Shown: positions 34,002 through 42,780, counted from the first letter of the stretch. The stretch is 64,000 bases of DNA from Clostridium sp. KNHs205 (GCF_000702945.1 NZ_JNLE01000005.1:248001-312000); one strand, 5' to 3'. The notes: generated by a model from the sequence alone, not told the origin. Numbers and translations are program-made.

Positions 34002-34806
34002 AACCTTTACCTCCCTTGTCCTGCTCCTTAAGCAGTACTTCTGTCAGTTTAAAAACCCTCTGAAAGAAAGCTTTCCTTTCCCCGGTTTTGCTTAAGGACA
34101 TATGTTTTAAATAAAAGTTTATTAAATCTCTGTCAGAAACTGCATCCATATAGGCTGTTAAATGTGGAATAGCATACAGTCTGCCTTTAAAATCTTTATA
34201 ATGCTTTTCCAGAGTTCTCAGGTTATATGCGGAACTGCTGTGATAATTGTTAAGTATAAATATTGTCTTTTCCAGAGGAAATTGATACTCCTTAAGGGTA
34301 TTCCTTATTACCGATATATTCTGGTTCAAAGTCACAGCAAGTATATCTGCTTCTTTCCACAGATGCTGTGATAATCTGTTTTTTCCAAAGGATGTGTCTG
34401 TGAGTATTAAATCATATTCTTTCTCTAAACTGTTATAAATAAAGGGCAGATATTTTAACAGTTCCTCCTGTTCCCCTCCATAATGATTTCTGGTACCGCA
34501 TAACAAATCAATCCCGCCCTTACCAAGGCTCATGATATAATCCTTCATGATTTGCACTGCTTCAGTTCCAGCCGTCTGGTTATGAGTCCTAATAAGCCTT
34601 ATCAATGAATCTAAGCCGATATTCTGATATATTTCATTCGTCTGATTGCTGCCAAGGAGAATTTCTTCCAGCTCTCTGTTGCCATAATGTGTCTGAGTCA
34701 GAAGTACCTTTTTCTTACTTCGATATGCTGCCGTCAGGGCTATTGCTGCCAGAGATGAGGTTGTACCTGTCTGTCCGGTTACCGGGCTCCAAAATACCAC
34801 ATGCAT
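33991..34806 (-). CDS. Tad-like locus: ParA/MinD-like protein with degraded P-loop (third of three)
   Basis: 271 aa, start at 34806 one base over the previous stop, after GGAGGG. The N-terminus MHVVFWSPVTGQTGTTSS aligns with the ParA/MinD loop K-G-G-x-G-K-T, but both lysines are gone (T at the first, T at the second). A Walker B-like YDLILTDTSFG sits near 135 and an adenine-loop-like ILNNYHSS near 195, so the fold is kept. CpaE/TadZ proteins in Tad systems are atypical ParA-like proteins that place the apparatus; this fits that class. Nucleotide binding cannot be assumed. Confidence 0.75.
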   Translation of the reverse strand: MHVVFWSPVTGQTGTTSSLAAIALTAAYRSKKKVLLTQTHYGNRELEEILLGSNQTNEIYQNIGLDSLIRLIRTHNQTAGTEAVQIMKDYIMSLGKGGIDLLCGTRNHYGGEQEELLKYLPFIYNSLEKEYDLILTDTSFGKNRLSQHLWKEADILAVTLNQNISVIRNTLKEYQFPLEKTIFILNNYHSSSAYNLRTLEKHYKDFKGRLYAIPHLTAYMDAVSDRDLINFYLKHMSLSKTGERKAFFQRVFKLTEVLLKEQDKGGKGYVT

Positions 34807-35462
34807 TAAATCCCTCCTTTTCTTATTTTCTTAGTGGCTTCCTTTATTGCTTTTAAATCTCTAAGGTTTATTTCAAAAAGCAGCTCTCTGAGCAGCAACT
34901 TAATCCCCGGCGAAAGCTTCTTATAATTATAGCTATGGTAATACTGCAGTACACTGCAAGCTTCACTGTCCGTTTCTTCCAGGTATAAATAATAGTTCTT
35001 CTTCCCCCTAAGCCCTTTGTGTTCCAGCAGCATAGGAAGATACATTTCATTTATTCCTTTCACAATGTCCCTGACCAACAGGTAATAGTCCTGATCTTCT
35101 TTGCTAAATCTCTTTAAGGCCTCAAGATTATGTAATCGTGTATCTGTAACCAGGAAACGATAATCAGTATGTGTTATATCCTTATGGTTTAGATTCATTC
35201 CAAAGTCTATCAGTATATAATCATACTCATCATGAACTTTTTCTATATTTGTGTCTTTACACAGCTCCAGCCTTTCAGAGCAGTATAATATATCTTCTTC
35301 CATTCCTTTTGCTGCTGGTATACAATAACTTAACGCTTTACAGGGGGAATTATCCACAAGCAATACTTTTTTATCCAGAGCGCTCAAAAATACCGCCAGG
35401 TAAAATATCAGATCGTAACTGTAGATTCCAGCAAAACCTAATGTTTTTATCTCATTCTGCAT
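34806..35462 (-). CDS. Tad-like locus: shortened ParA-like protein without a P-loop (second of three)
   Basis: 218 aa, start at 35462 overlapping the SAF gene by 11 bp, after GAGGTAG. The fold is still readable: beta-strand LGFAGIYSYDLIFYLAVFLS at the N-terminus, KKVLLVDNS, then YDYILIDFGMN as a Walker B-like strand near 85. The Walker A loop is not recognisable. It is shorter than the other two and probably cannot bind nucleotide. Presumed scaffold or localisation partner in the locus. Confidence 0.65.
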   Translation of the reverse strand: MQNEIKTLGFAGIYSYDLIFYLAVFLSALDKKVLLVDNSPCKALSYCIPAAKGMEEDILYCSERLELCKDTNIEKVHDEYDYILIDFGMNLNHKDITHTDYRFLVTDTRLHNLEALKRFSKEDQDYYLLVRDIVKGINEMYLPMLLEHKGLRGKKNYYLYLEETDSEACSVLQYYHSYNYKKLSPGIKLLLRELLFEINLRDLKAIKEATKKIRKGGI

Positions 35463-36420
35463 ATTCTACCTCGTAGCTGCCATCTGTCTGATATTCCTCT
35501 CTACCATTGTCTCCCTCCAGATAATCTATCCCCTCTGAAGTGCTCTCCTTTCCCGTTATGTACTGGTAAGCATCTGCAGCTTCCTTGTTATTCCTATTAT
35601 TATCCGTAGCTTCGTACTGGGTACTGAGATAATTTTCATAATAGGTTTCCAGTCTTTCTTCCAACCCTGCGCGCTTTCCTTCACTCAGGTAATCTCTGGC
35701 TGCTTCCAATACATTAGGATCTTGCTGTATCAGACTTAGCACATCTTCATTAGGGGTATAGGTAACAAAGGAAGGCTCCTGATAGGAGGCTGCAATATAT
35801 TTTGTGGTATATAAATAAGTACCTGACTTTAGAAAACAATCTACCAAAGCAGAAGACATCAGATGTATTTCATCCGGCGACAGCTTCAGATATAGATATC
35901 CCTTCACCGTATCAATCCGGCTGATGCAGCTCTTGCTGACAACGATGTAATCTTCACCGTTTGGATAACGCAGACGAATGTCAGTATAATCCCCTTCTTT
36001 TATATTCTCCCCTGCCAGATTAAGAGAGAACTCCACTTCTCTTATACTGTCACCCATGGCTTCCTCCGCTATCATATTTTTAAGAATATGCGTCCCTGCC
36101 GGGATATCTACAAGTGCTTTATGCCCTATATCAGTTTCAGACATAAAATTCTTCTTATCCTGTCCTGATAAAGTCTCAGTAACTGTCACCGTTGTTCCGG
36201 TTATTATATCTCCGGCTTTAATCTCAGCAGATGCCACATAAACCGTTACAGTATACTGCTGTAAAACCTCCGACATTATTTCAATCCGGTGTTCATAAAT
36301 ACTCTTTACCTTTAAATATCCGGTAAAGATACCTGCAGGCAATATAACGCATAAAAGTCCTGCTGCAATGTGTTTTGCAATTTCCTTCACGGAAAGAGGC
36401 CTTTTTAATCTTTTACTCAT
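35452..36420 (-). CDS. Tad-like locus: CpaB/RcpC-like SAF-domain protein
   Basis: 322 aa, start at 36420 after AAAGGATT, overlapping the previous gene by 8 bp. A short cytoplasmic N-terminus and one helix (residues about 18-38) precede a SAF-type domain: VTVYVASAEIKAGDIITGT near 60 and HKALVDIPAGTHILKNMI near 100. The C-terminal 80 residues are acidic and low in order (ending EEYQTDGSYEVEYAE). CpaB/RcpC proteins of Tad systems have this plan. In a Gram-positive cell with no secretin, it would sit on the outside of the membrane or in the wall. Good family match by order, not by full alignment. Confidence 0.78.
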   Translation of the reverse strand: MSKRLKRPLSVKEIAKHIAAGLLCVILPAGIFTGYLKVKSIYEHRIEIMSEVLQQYTVTVYVASAEIKAGDIITGTTVTVTETLSGQDKKNFMSETDIGHKALVDIPAGTHILKNMIAEEAMGDSIREVEFSLNLAGENIKEGDYTDIRLRYPNGEDYIVVSKSCISRIDTVKGYLYLKLSPDEIHLMSSALVDCFLKSGTYLYTTKYIAASYQEPSFVTYTPNEDVLSLIQQDPNVLEAARDYLSEGKRAGLEERLETYYENYLSTQYEATDNNRNNKEAADAYQYITGKESTSEGIDYLEGDNGREEYQTDGSYEVEYAE

Positions 36421-37342
36421 TCACTAATCCTTTCTGTCTGTTATCTAATTCTTCGTGAATTACAAATACCGCCCGTTTTACTGCCCTGATAAACTCATAA
36501 TTCGGGTTGTCTTTCTTGCAGCCGTAATTGCGGGTCATAAATTCTACGATTGCACCTTGCTGTACGGCCTGATTATATTCCATGTTATAGGGGATTGGGA
36601 TTATTTTTGAGGTTTGAATAGGATATTTTCCCGAAAGCGTATCTGATTTTAAAGAATTGTAGTTAAACTCACTTAACAGAATAATACTCTTTGAAAGTAA
36701 GGAGGAATAATTTCGAAAAAACTGGTCAATCAGATCTTCTTCCTGTATCAGATTTACTACTACAAGATCTGCTTTATCCAATATGATTTTAGAACTCATA
36801 TGATTAATATTAGAAGTGTCAATAAAGGTGTAACCTGCAAAAATCTCACTTGCCCATAGAATTTTCAGGATATTTTCATTCAGGATATAGTCAAAGACAA
36901 ATTCATTGATTTGATTCCCAATTGGGATATAATATAAAGAATTAATCAGAATTTCAAAAGAAGCTTCTTTTATAAGTTTCTCATCTTCTTTCAAGGTAAG
37001 ATAAGTGTGTCTGCCTATTGAATCTCTTAACACCCAATGTTCGTTATCAGGTTTTTCCTCAGCATCCACATCTGTGTAGTTAAAATACCTGTTGTATCTA
37101 TTTCTTGACAGTTGATTGATTACATGCTCAAGCCCTTTATATCTGCTAACATTAACAGTGTTTCTGTTCTTCCTTTTCTCTTGTCTGTGAATGAGCATAT
37201 CTGCCAGTGTATTTTTTTGATAATGATTTTCTAGTAATATTGTTTTAACAGAATTCTCAAAGGCCATAGCAATACTGACACAGGCCAAATTGCTGGTTAC
37301 ACCATTACTCCCCTTGGCGCTGCTCCAAAAAGCAATTTTCAT
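36413..37342 (-). CDS. Tad-like locus: ParA/TadZ-like protein with atypical P-loop (first of three)
   Basis: 309 aa from the ATG at 37342 after GGAGG. The N-terminus MKIAFWSSAKGSNGVTSN matches the deviant Walker A K-G-G-x-G-K-T of the ParA/MinD group, but the catalytic-site Lys is Val; the first Lys is kept. A TSNINHMSS block near 190 and DLVVVNLIQEEDLID follow as Walker B-like and later strands. TadZ proteins of this type with altered P-loops are known in Tad systems and mark the pole for assembly. It is the first gene of the ten-gene locus, with 410 bp of non-coding DNA upstream to the next gene. Confidence 0.78.
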   Translation of the reverse strand: MKIAFWSSAKGSNGVTSNLACVSIAMAFENSVKTILLENHYQKNTLADMLIHRQEKRKNRNTVNVSRYKGLEHVINQLSRNRYNRYFNYTDVDAEEKPDNEHWVLRDSIGRHTYLTLKEDEKLIKEASFEILINSLYYIPIGNQINEFVFDYILNENILKILWASEIFAGYTFIDTSNINHMSSKIILDKADLVVVNLIQEEDLIDQFFRNYSSLLSKSIILLSEFNYNSLKSDTLSGKYPIQTSKIIPIPYNMEYNQAVQQGAIVEFMTRNYGCKKDNPNYEFIRAVKRAVFVIHEELDNRQKGLVNE

Positions 37343-37675
37343 GTTAACCTCCATTCACAGTCTTTTGGTTTTCCAACCCACCTCTTTCTTGCATATCAGT
37401 ATTCGATTTCCTGCTCGCTGATAGCTATCATATCTCTGGATGTTATAAGCTGGTTTTCAGTATAACAGAACAAAATAACCTTATTTTATGGCATATAAAT
37501 TAAACGGTACGCCTAAATACAACCGTTTTGGTTAACTCATATTATCTATCACCTCGCTTGAAGGAATGCATTTGATGAAAATAGAAAAAAAGATGTAAAA
37601 CTTAGAATTTAAGATATTCTTAATAATAAATGAAATTTTTGTAAATGTAAAGTGCTTTTTTAGAAATTTTTGAAA
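37343..37675. other. intergenic upstream of the Tad-like locus
   Basis: About 330 bp holding the likely promoter region for the leftward locus. AT-rich stretches are present, but no promoter pair was convincing enough to name. No open frame with an SD was seen. Confidence 0.45.
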
Positions 37676-37711
37676 AAAGACCTCCCGCTGGCTCGTACCA
37701 TGGAGGTCTTT
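37676..37711 (-). terminator. intrinsic terminator after the small membrane gene
   Basis: AAAGACCTCC pairs with GGAGGTCTTT (10 bp, 16-nt loop). On the minus strand the 3' arm runs into TTTTTT. It ends the pyrK-pyrD-pyrE-small gene unit 42 bp after the stop. Confidence 0.85.
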
Positions 37712-37753
37712 CCAGAGTGCATTTGATTCCTTATGCTTTTAAACTCTGCTAAT

Positions 37754-37906
37754 TTAAAATAGAATCTCTGATTTTTTCCTTAGTAATCTGCTGCCGTTAA
37801 CAATCACTAGGACACCGCTGGTAATACCAGTGACTATGAGAAGAATTCCAATTACAATATTTCCTACACCTACTGATTTCATGGTAGTATAGATTTTTTC
37901 ACTCAT
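37754..37906 (-). CDS. 50-aa membrane protein downstream of pyrE
   Basis: Too short for standard gene calls. The ATG at 37906 has AGGAG 6 bp upstream and the frame ends at TAA 37754. One long helix (VGVGNIVIGILLIVTGITSG) is followed by NGSRLLRKKS, a positively charged C-terminus. It lies 52 bp after pyrE and a strong terminator follows, so it is probably the last gene of that unit. Small single-helix proteins of this pattern are common in Clostridia. Function is unknown. Confidence 0.65.
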   Translation of the reverse strand: MSEKIYTTMKSVGVGNIVIGILLIVTGITSGVLVIVNGSRLLRKKSEILF

Positions 37907-37958
37907 ATCCGACTCCTGACCGCTGCCTTTTGCAGCCCTTTCCTTATGCTTACATTAC

Positions 37959-38636
37959 TTAACAGCTGGCTCCATATTGCTTATAATATGCATCAATAGC
38001 ATTTTTTAGAGCATCATCTATTATGATATTTCCATTATAAGGCTTATTGTATAAATGTTCAACTACTTCTTCCATGGTTACAATAGAAGTTGTCTTAATT
38101 CCATACACTTCTTCAATCTCAGCAAGAGCACTTTTCTCACCCTGTCCTCTTTCCATTCGGTCTACCGAAACTACCAGGCCCAGCACAGATACCTCGCCTT
38201 GAGCTTTTAATATAGGCATTGTTTCACCTATAGAAGTCCCTGCTGTGGTAACATCTTCAATAATAATAACTTTGTCCTTATCATAGATAGGGCTTCCAAG
38301 CAGTATTCCTGTATCTCCGTGATCTTTTACTTCCTTTCGGTTGGAACAATAGCGAATATCTGTATGATAGAATTCACTGATTGCCATAGAGGCTGCCACA
38401 CTCAGCGGTATTCCCTTATAAGCTGGTCCGAAAAGAACATCGAAATCAAGCCCAAAAGCTGATTCGATTGCCCTTGCATAATACTCCCCTAATTTTCTTA
38501 ACTGTGAACCGGTACGATAAAAGCCTGCATTAATAAAAAAGGGGGTCTTACGTCCGCTTTTTGTTGTGAAATCACCAAATTTTAATACACCACAGTCTAC
38601 CATAAATTCTATAAATTCCTGCTTATATTTTTCCAT
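37959..38636 (-). CDS. pyrE: orotate phosphoribosyltransferase
   Basis: 225 aa, normal length. The ATG at 38636 follows GGAGG. The PRPP loop VIIIEDVTTAGTSIGE is near residue 120, with Asp pair and glycine loop intact. FINAGFYRTG at the N-terminus and the Lys-Gly block KGIPLSVAAS near 80 are family features. The enzyme joins orotate to PRPP to form OMP, the step before PyrF, encoded 12 kb to the right. It is third in the leftward unit pyrK-pyrD-pyrE. Confidence 0.95.
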   Translation of the reverse strand: MEKYKQEFIEFMVDCGVLKFGDFTTKSGRKTPFFINAGFYRTGSQLRKLGEYYARAIESAFGLDFDVLFGPAYKGIPLSVAASMAISEFYHTDIRYCSNRKEVKDHGDTGILLGSPIYDKDKVIIIEDVTTAGTSIGETMPILKAQGEVSVLGLVVSVDRMERGQGEKSALAEIEEVYGIKTTSIVTMEEVVEHLYNKPYNGNIIIDDALKNAIDAYYKQYGASC

Positions 38637-38772
38637 TTATCCTCCATTCAGCCGTCAACGGCGGCAAAAAAATCACGTGTATTCTTCACTTTATCATATC
38701 ATGGGTTTGTATAGCTCAGCACATTTTATAGCTTCGATTTTCCTATGTTCATTTCTAATCCTAAACCTAAGC

Positions 38773-39681
38773 TTATCTGTTAAGACAGCCAATGATTTCC
38801 TTTACATCGGAAATCCCCTGTTGTTCCAGGAACTCACTGATACCCTCTATTACTTCTATGGTAGCTGTAGGATTTCTGAAGTTAGCCGTACCAACTGCAA
38901 CTGCTGTCGCACCTGCCATAAGGAATTCAACAGCATCCTCACTGTTCATAATTCCACCCATTCCAATAACAGGTATCTTAACTGTTCTTGCAACCTGATT
39001 TACCATTCGCAGGGCTACAGGCTTTACTGCTGGTCCGGACAAACCACCGGTCTCATTGGCTAATACGAACTTTCTCTTATAAATGTCAACCTTGGTACCT
39101 GTTAAGGTGTTAATTAATGAAAGGGCATCTGCTCCACCTGCTTCTGCTGCTTTGGCCATTTCCCTGATATCCGTAACATTGGGGCTAAGCTTCATAATTA
39201 CAGGTTGTTTGGCATATTTCTTCACTTCCCTTGTAATATCCTCTACTGCAAGACAATTCTGTCCGAAAGCGATTCCGCCTTCTTTGACATTGGGGCAGGA
39301 AATATTGATTTCCAGCATATCAACCTCAGTGTCACCAAGCCTTTCCACAACTTTTATATAATCCTCTGTGGTTTTACCGCATACATTTACGATTACCCTG
39401 GTATCATATTGTTTCAGAAAAGGAAGGTCTCTTTTTATGAACATCTCAACACCGGGATTCTGAAGACCGATGGCATTGAGCATTCCGCTGCCGGTCTCTG
39501 CAATTCTGGGTACCGGATTGCCGGTCCAGGGCTCATAAGAAACACCTTTTGTTGTCACCGCTCCAAGTTTGTTCAAATCAACAAAATCAGCAAATTCCAT
39601 TCCTGAGCCAAAGGTACCTGAAGCTGTGGTTACGGGGTTCTTCCATTCCACACCTGCTATGATTACTTTTGTATCTGACAT
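38773..39681 (-). CDS. pyrD: dihydroorotate dehydrogenase, class 1B catalytic subunit
   Basis: 302 aa from the ATG at 39681 (MSDTKVIIAGVEWKNPV), with GGGAG upstream; the longer frame is a non-family leader. The FMN barrel shows TASGTFGSG at 20, ISCPNVKEGG with the catalytic Cys near 132, and SGPAVKPVALR and GMGGIMNSEDA near the C-terminus. Class 1B enzymes pair with a PyrK subunit that passes electrons to NAD; pyrK is the neighbouring upstream gene. Dihydroorotate becomes orotate. Confidence 0.95.
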   Translation of the reverse strand: MSDTKVIIAGVEWKNPVTTASGTFGSGMEFADFVDLNKLGAVTTKGVSYEPWTGNPVPRIAETGSGMLNAIGLQNPGVEMFIKRDLPFLKQYDTRVIVNVCGKTTEDYIKVVERLGDTEVDMLEINISCPNVKEGGIAFGQNCLAVEDITREVKKYAKQPVIMKLSPNVTDIREMAKAAEAGGADALSLINTLTGTKVDIYKRKFVLANETGGLSGPAVKPVALRMVNQVARTVKIPVIGMGGIMNSEDAVEFLMAGATAVAVGTANFRNPTATIEVIEGISEFLEQQGISDVKEIIGCLNR

Positions 39682-39866
39682 AATTATCTCCCATCTGTGT
39701 GCCATAACACATATAAACCAGGATATCTTTTGTTTCCTATCCCAGGTCTGTACTTTCACATCATACACATTTAAACTGCAAGAAAGCTATCTTTAAACTC
39801 CAAAACCCATGTAAATGCAAGCAAGCAACGTTAAACTTCAACTAAAGCAATCTGTAGCAGAATATG

Positions 39867-40628
39867 CTACAATTCAATTTCACTGCTTGCAAATACCGGT
39901 CCCTCTTTGCAGATCCGTGTATTCTGTACATTGGTGTGATGATCCTTTTCTTTCGTCTTACATACACATGCAAGACATGCCCCAATACCACAGGCCATCC
40001 TTTCTTCCAGAGATAAATAGCATTCAATGCCCTGTTCTTCTGCATAGGCTTTGACCCCTTTTAACATAGGCGTGGGACCACAGGCATAAATAACGTCTGC
40101 TTTTAAGCCATATCGTCTGATGGCATCTATTACATTGCCTTTTACTCCATAGCTGCCATCCTCTGTTGATAGATATACTTCTCCGTAAGGCTGAAAATTA
40201 TCATTCATAAAGGTAATATCCCGATATCCTAAGACAATGCTTTTCTCGCACCCCAGCTGTTTAGCCAGCTCAAGCATGGGAGGAATACCAATTCCGCCTC
40301 CAATTAAAATGGCTTTCTTCTTCTCCAAGGGAAATCCATTGCCAAGAGGACCCAATACCTGAAGGGTATCACCCTTTTTAAGCGTTGAAAATTCCTCCGT
40401 TCCTTTCCCCGACACACGGTAAACTAACCGCAGTGAGCCTTCCCCTGCATTGATCTCGCAGATGCTTATAGGCCTTGGAAGCAGCCTGTCCTCATTGTTA
40501 CAATACAGGGATAAGAATTGTCCGGGCTTTGCCTGTGCCGCAATTTCTGCATCCTTTAACCACATACTGAATATCCCAGGTGCTATCTGCACCTGGGATG
40601 TTATTAGGGCTCGTTTCTGAATTGCCAT
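39867..40628 (-). CDS. pyrK: dihydroorotate dehydrogenase electron transfer subunit
   Basis: 253 aa from the ATG at 40628 (MAIQKRALITSQVQ), with GGGAG before it. The N-terminal FAD domain has RPISICEI, and the NAD-binding block GGGIGIPPML is near residue 110. The 2Fe-2S cluster ligands are in MACGIGACLACVCK, with the fourth Cys in TRICKEG. It oxidises dihydroorotate together with PyrD. The 185-bp gap to pyrD contains a hairpin (GTAGCA-gaata-TGCTAC) overlapping the pyrK stop. Confidence 0.93.
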   Translation of the reverse strand: MAIQKRALITSQVQIAPGIFSMWLKDAEIAAQAKPGQFLSLYCNNEDRLLPRPISICEINAGEGSLRLVYRVSGKGTEEFSTLKKGDTLQVLGPLGNGFPLEKKKAILIGGGIGIPPMLELAKQLGCEKSIVLGYRDITFMNDNFQPYGEVYLSTEDGSYGVKGNVIDAIRRYGLKADVIYACGPTPMLKGVKAYAEEQGIECYLSLEERMACGIGACLACVCKTKEKDHHTNVQNTRICKEGPVFASSEIEL

Positions 40629-40798
40629 GGTTTTCTCCCATCTGTGCCATTTTTTAATCCCATACATTATATACGAAATCAAATATAAGCACAAGTACCA
40701 TTTTTCACGAGAATATTAACCCATAAAGGAATTACTTGTAAATAAACAAATTAGTTGCTGTAATATAAAGGAGTTTAACCACCTTATATTTATATAAT

Positions 40799-41305
40799 CT
40801 ATAGTTCCTTCCTCATAAGTATAATTTTATATTTATCCTTACTGGTTTCAACTCCTGTAGGCTTAAAACTATTTTTTATCCAGAATTGCTCACTTTCCCG
40901 GTTCCCTTTTATATATCCAAGCTGAACATACATATAACCTTCTTTTTTTAAATAATTAAGAAACTCTGTAATTATCTCTGTTCCGGTTCCCCTCCCCTGA
41001 TACTCTTTATTCATCATGAACCAACCAATAAATACGGTGTGAATATCAGGATATCCAACAACAAAATCCATCAATGCAATTAAATGATTCTCACTATAAA
41101 AACCAATAAATAATTTATCCTCAAGCGCCTTGTTTGGGGGTAGCTCCGTAAAAACATCTTTTATATTTGCAAATGTTGGCTTGGTCTTTAGATAATGATA
41201 ATAGGTTGGATTTCGTCTGCAAACTTCGTATATACATGAAATATCTTCTTCTGAAAATTGTTTAACAAGGAAATGAGAAGACATCTTATTTAATTTTAAA
41301 TTCAA
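40799..41305 (-). CDS. GNAT-family N-acetyltransferase, TTG start
   Basis: 168 aa. A TTG at 41305 with AGAGGA 8 bp upstream is preferred; an ATG at 41284 has no SD. The acetyl-CoA loop reads NKEYQGRGTGTEI near residue 100, matching the Q/R-x-x-G-x-G/A motif, and the flanking strand is VFIGWFMM. The C-terminal GYIKGNRESEQFWIKNSF is the usual alpha4-beta strand block with N and FW. Substrate unknown. It stands alone between the pyr unit and the DUF2087 genes. Confidence 0.88.
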   Translation of the reverse strand: MNLKLNKMSSHFLVKQFSEEDISCIYEVCRRNPTYYHYLKTKPTFANIKDVFTELPPNKALEDKLFIGFYSENHLIALMDFVVGYPDIHTVFIGWFMMNKEYQGRGTGTEIITEFLNYLKKEGYMYVQLGYIKGNRESEQFWIKNSFKPTGVETSKDKYKIILMRKEL

Positions 41306-41422
41306 TTAATTGATCCTCTCTATTCTTTATTTCTTTTATTGTTTCGACTATAATATACCTTTATAGTTCTTCGTTCAGTTGACAGGATTGGTACTAACTT
41401 TAACTATAACACTGTTTCAGTT

Positions 41423-41725
41423 TTATTTTTCTTTCCAGTAAACACTTCCATCCCTTGCCCTCAATAAGAACTTCATATCTACAAGTCCTCTGCGAAGCAG
41501 GAAAAAATCTTCAAAGGTATGCCACCTCTTTATAATTTCATTGACTTCTTTTTCCGTATACTTAACCTCTTCTTCAAATTTTTCACTGAGGTAATAAAGC
41601 ACCGCAATTTTACGATCCTTTTTAGCCGGCCATGATTTGATTCTCTGTTTATCATCCAGGAACTGACTAATAATCTCTCTGTAATTATCCGGTATTTCTA
41701 ATTTATTATTTATTTTATTTTCCAT
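41423..41725 (-). CDS. stand-alone DUF2087 protein
   Basis: 100 aa, start at 41725 after AAAGGAG. The whole protein is one DUF2087 domain (SQFLDDKQRIKSWPAKKDRK and FEDFFLLRRGLVDMKFLLR). DUF2087 often occurs fused to transcriptional regulators, and the next upstream gene has exactly that fusion. The shared domain suggests that the two arose by duplication and may work together. It is 90 bp downstream of the fusion gene on the same strand. Confidence 0.88.
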   Translation of the reverse strand: MENKINNKLEIPDNYREIISQFLDDKQRIKSWPAKKDRKIAVLYYLSEKFEEEVKYTEKEVNEIIKRWHTFEDFFLLRRGLVDMKFLLRARDGSVYWKEK

Positions 41726-41816
41726 GTTATCTCCTTTCGTGGATATAAAATTTCTGATTTTGTATTACTGAATTTGTAGTTGAAGCAATTCACTGCAGCA
41801 TTTTCAGATTATTAAA

Positions 41817-42575
41817 TTATCCCTGGGTTAACCAATATTCCCTGCAGTCATCTGTCCTGCCCATAAAACCGTATTCTATCATGTATCTTCTAAGAGTCGG
41901 ATAATCATCATAGATATCTTTTAATATCTGATTAAGCTCTTTTTCCTTATAATGCTTTCCTTCTGAAAAGGATTCACTTATCTTTTTTAATATCACGATC
42001 TTTTTCTTTTCTTTAGCAGGAAAATGCTTTAGCTTTAGAGGATTCAGAGAAGAGAAGGCCGTTTCCAGTATCTTCTCCTTTTCCTCCTCCGTCGTAATAT
42101 ACCTGTCATCCACCATTTTTGCTTTAGAGTGAATTGGTACCAGTCTGTCTCCGCCCGTATTATGTTCCAGGGCCAGCTCGTACACTGCCAGAAACATTTT
42201 AGCCTGCTTTGCTTTTTCTCTGAACATAAATTTCTGATGCCTTACAGTAGAAGGTGTAACCCCCAGCTGTTTAGCAATTTCGTTATCACTAAGTCCTGCT
42301 TCTAACAGGGTTAATATCTGCTTCTGATTATCCGTTAAGGTCAGATATTTGCTGTCAGACTTCATAAGAAGCTCAAACGGTTTCCCATGCTCCATGTGAA
42401 CATGAAGCATAGCTCCTTTTTCTGCCTCATAAAAACGTTCACCGATAGGATATACTTCCCCCTTGTAAAACTCCTTTTTGCAATAACTGCAAATATATTT
42501 CCCCTCCTCCTCTTCCACGTAAGCATATCCCTGCTTCATCTCATTTATATTAAAATCCTTATTTTTACCTTCCAT
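41817..42575 (-). CDS. LuxR-type HTH regulator with zinc-ribbon and DUF2087 domains
   Basis: 252 aa from the ATG at 42575 (MEGKNKDFNINEM), preceded by AAAGGAATT; a 36-residue upstream extension into the tandem repeats is rejected. An N-terminal CSYCKKEF pair suggests a small zinc-binding site. Residues about 80-135 hold a LuxR/sigma-like HTH, LTDNQKQILTLLEAGLSD, then NEIAKQLGVTPSTVRHQK. The DUF2087 domain fills the last 70 residues (LKHFPAKEKKKIVILKKI, YPTLRRYMIEYGFMGRT). The domain order zinc site, HTH, DUF2087 is reported in Firmicutes. Targets unknown; the 37-bp tandem repeats next to its start may be its own operators. Confidence 0.82.
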   Translation of the reverse strand: MEGKNKDFNINEMKQGYAYVEEEEGKYICSYCKKEFYKGEVYPIGERFYEAEKGAMLHVHMEHGKPFELLMKSDSKYLTLTDNQKQILTLLEAGLSDNEIAKQLGVTPSTVRHQKFMFREKAKQAKMFLAVYELALEHNTGGDRLVPIHSKAKMVDDRYITTEEEKEKILETAFSSLNPLKLKHFPAKEKKKIVILKKISESFSEGKHYKEKELNQILKDIYDDYPTLRRYMIEYGFMGRTDDCREYWLTQG

Positions 42576-42670
42576 AACCAATTCCTTTCTCACCAGACAT
42601 ATAAGCTTGCAACCTTGCCTGACATTGCGGCTTAAGAAATATATGAAATAAACCTCTCTTTTTTCCATCT

Positions 42671-42780
42671 GATATTTGTTCATACATCAAGTTTACTTAA
42701 AACGCTTTATATTTGTTCATACATCAAGTTTACTTAAAACGCTTTATATTTGTTCATACAACTAGTTTACTTAAAACGCT
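42671..42780. repeat. three tandem 37-bp repeats before the LuxR/DUF2087 gene
   Basis: The unit TATATTTGTTCATACATCAA followed by GTTTACTTAAAACGCTT occurs in nearly three copies. AAGT-tt-ACTT is a short symmetric element inside. Reading the minus strand, each copy carries ATGAACAAATATAAAGCG leading to a stop after MNKYKAF; the copy nearest the gene diverges and stays open into it. Too short and too few for CRISPR. Confidence 0.75.

Noticed and set aside
42671..42780. Tandem repeats considered as a CRISPR array
   Set aside because: The copies are directly adjacent with no unique spacers and no cas gene is nearby.
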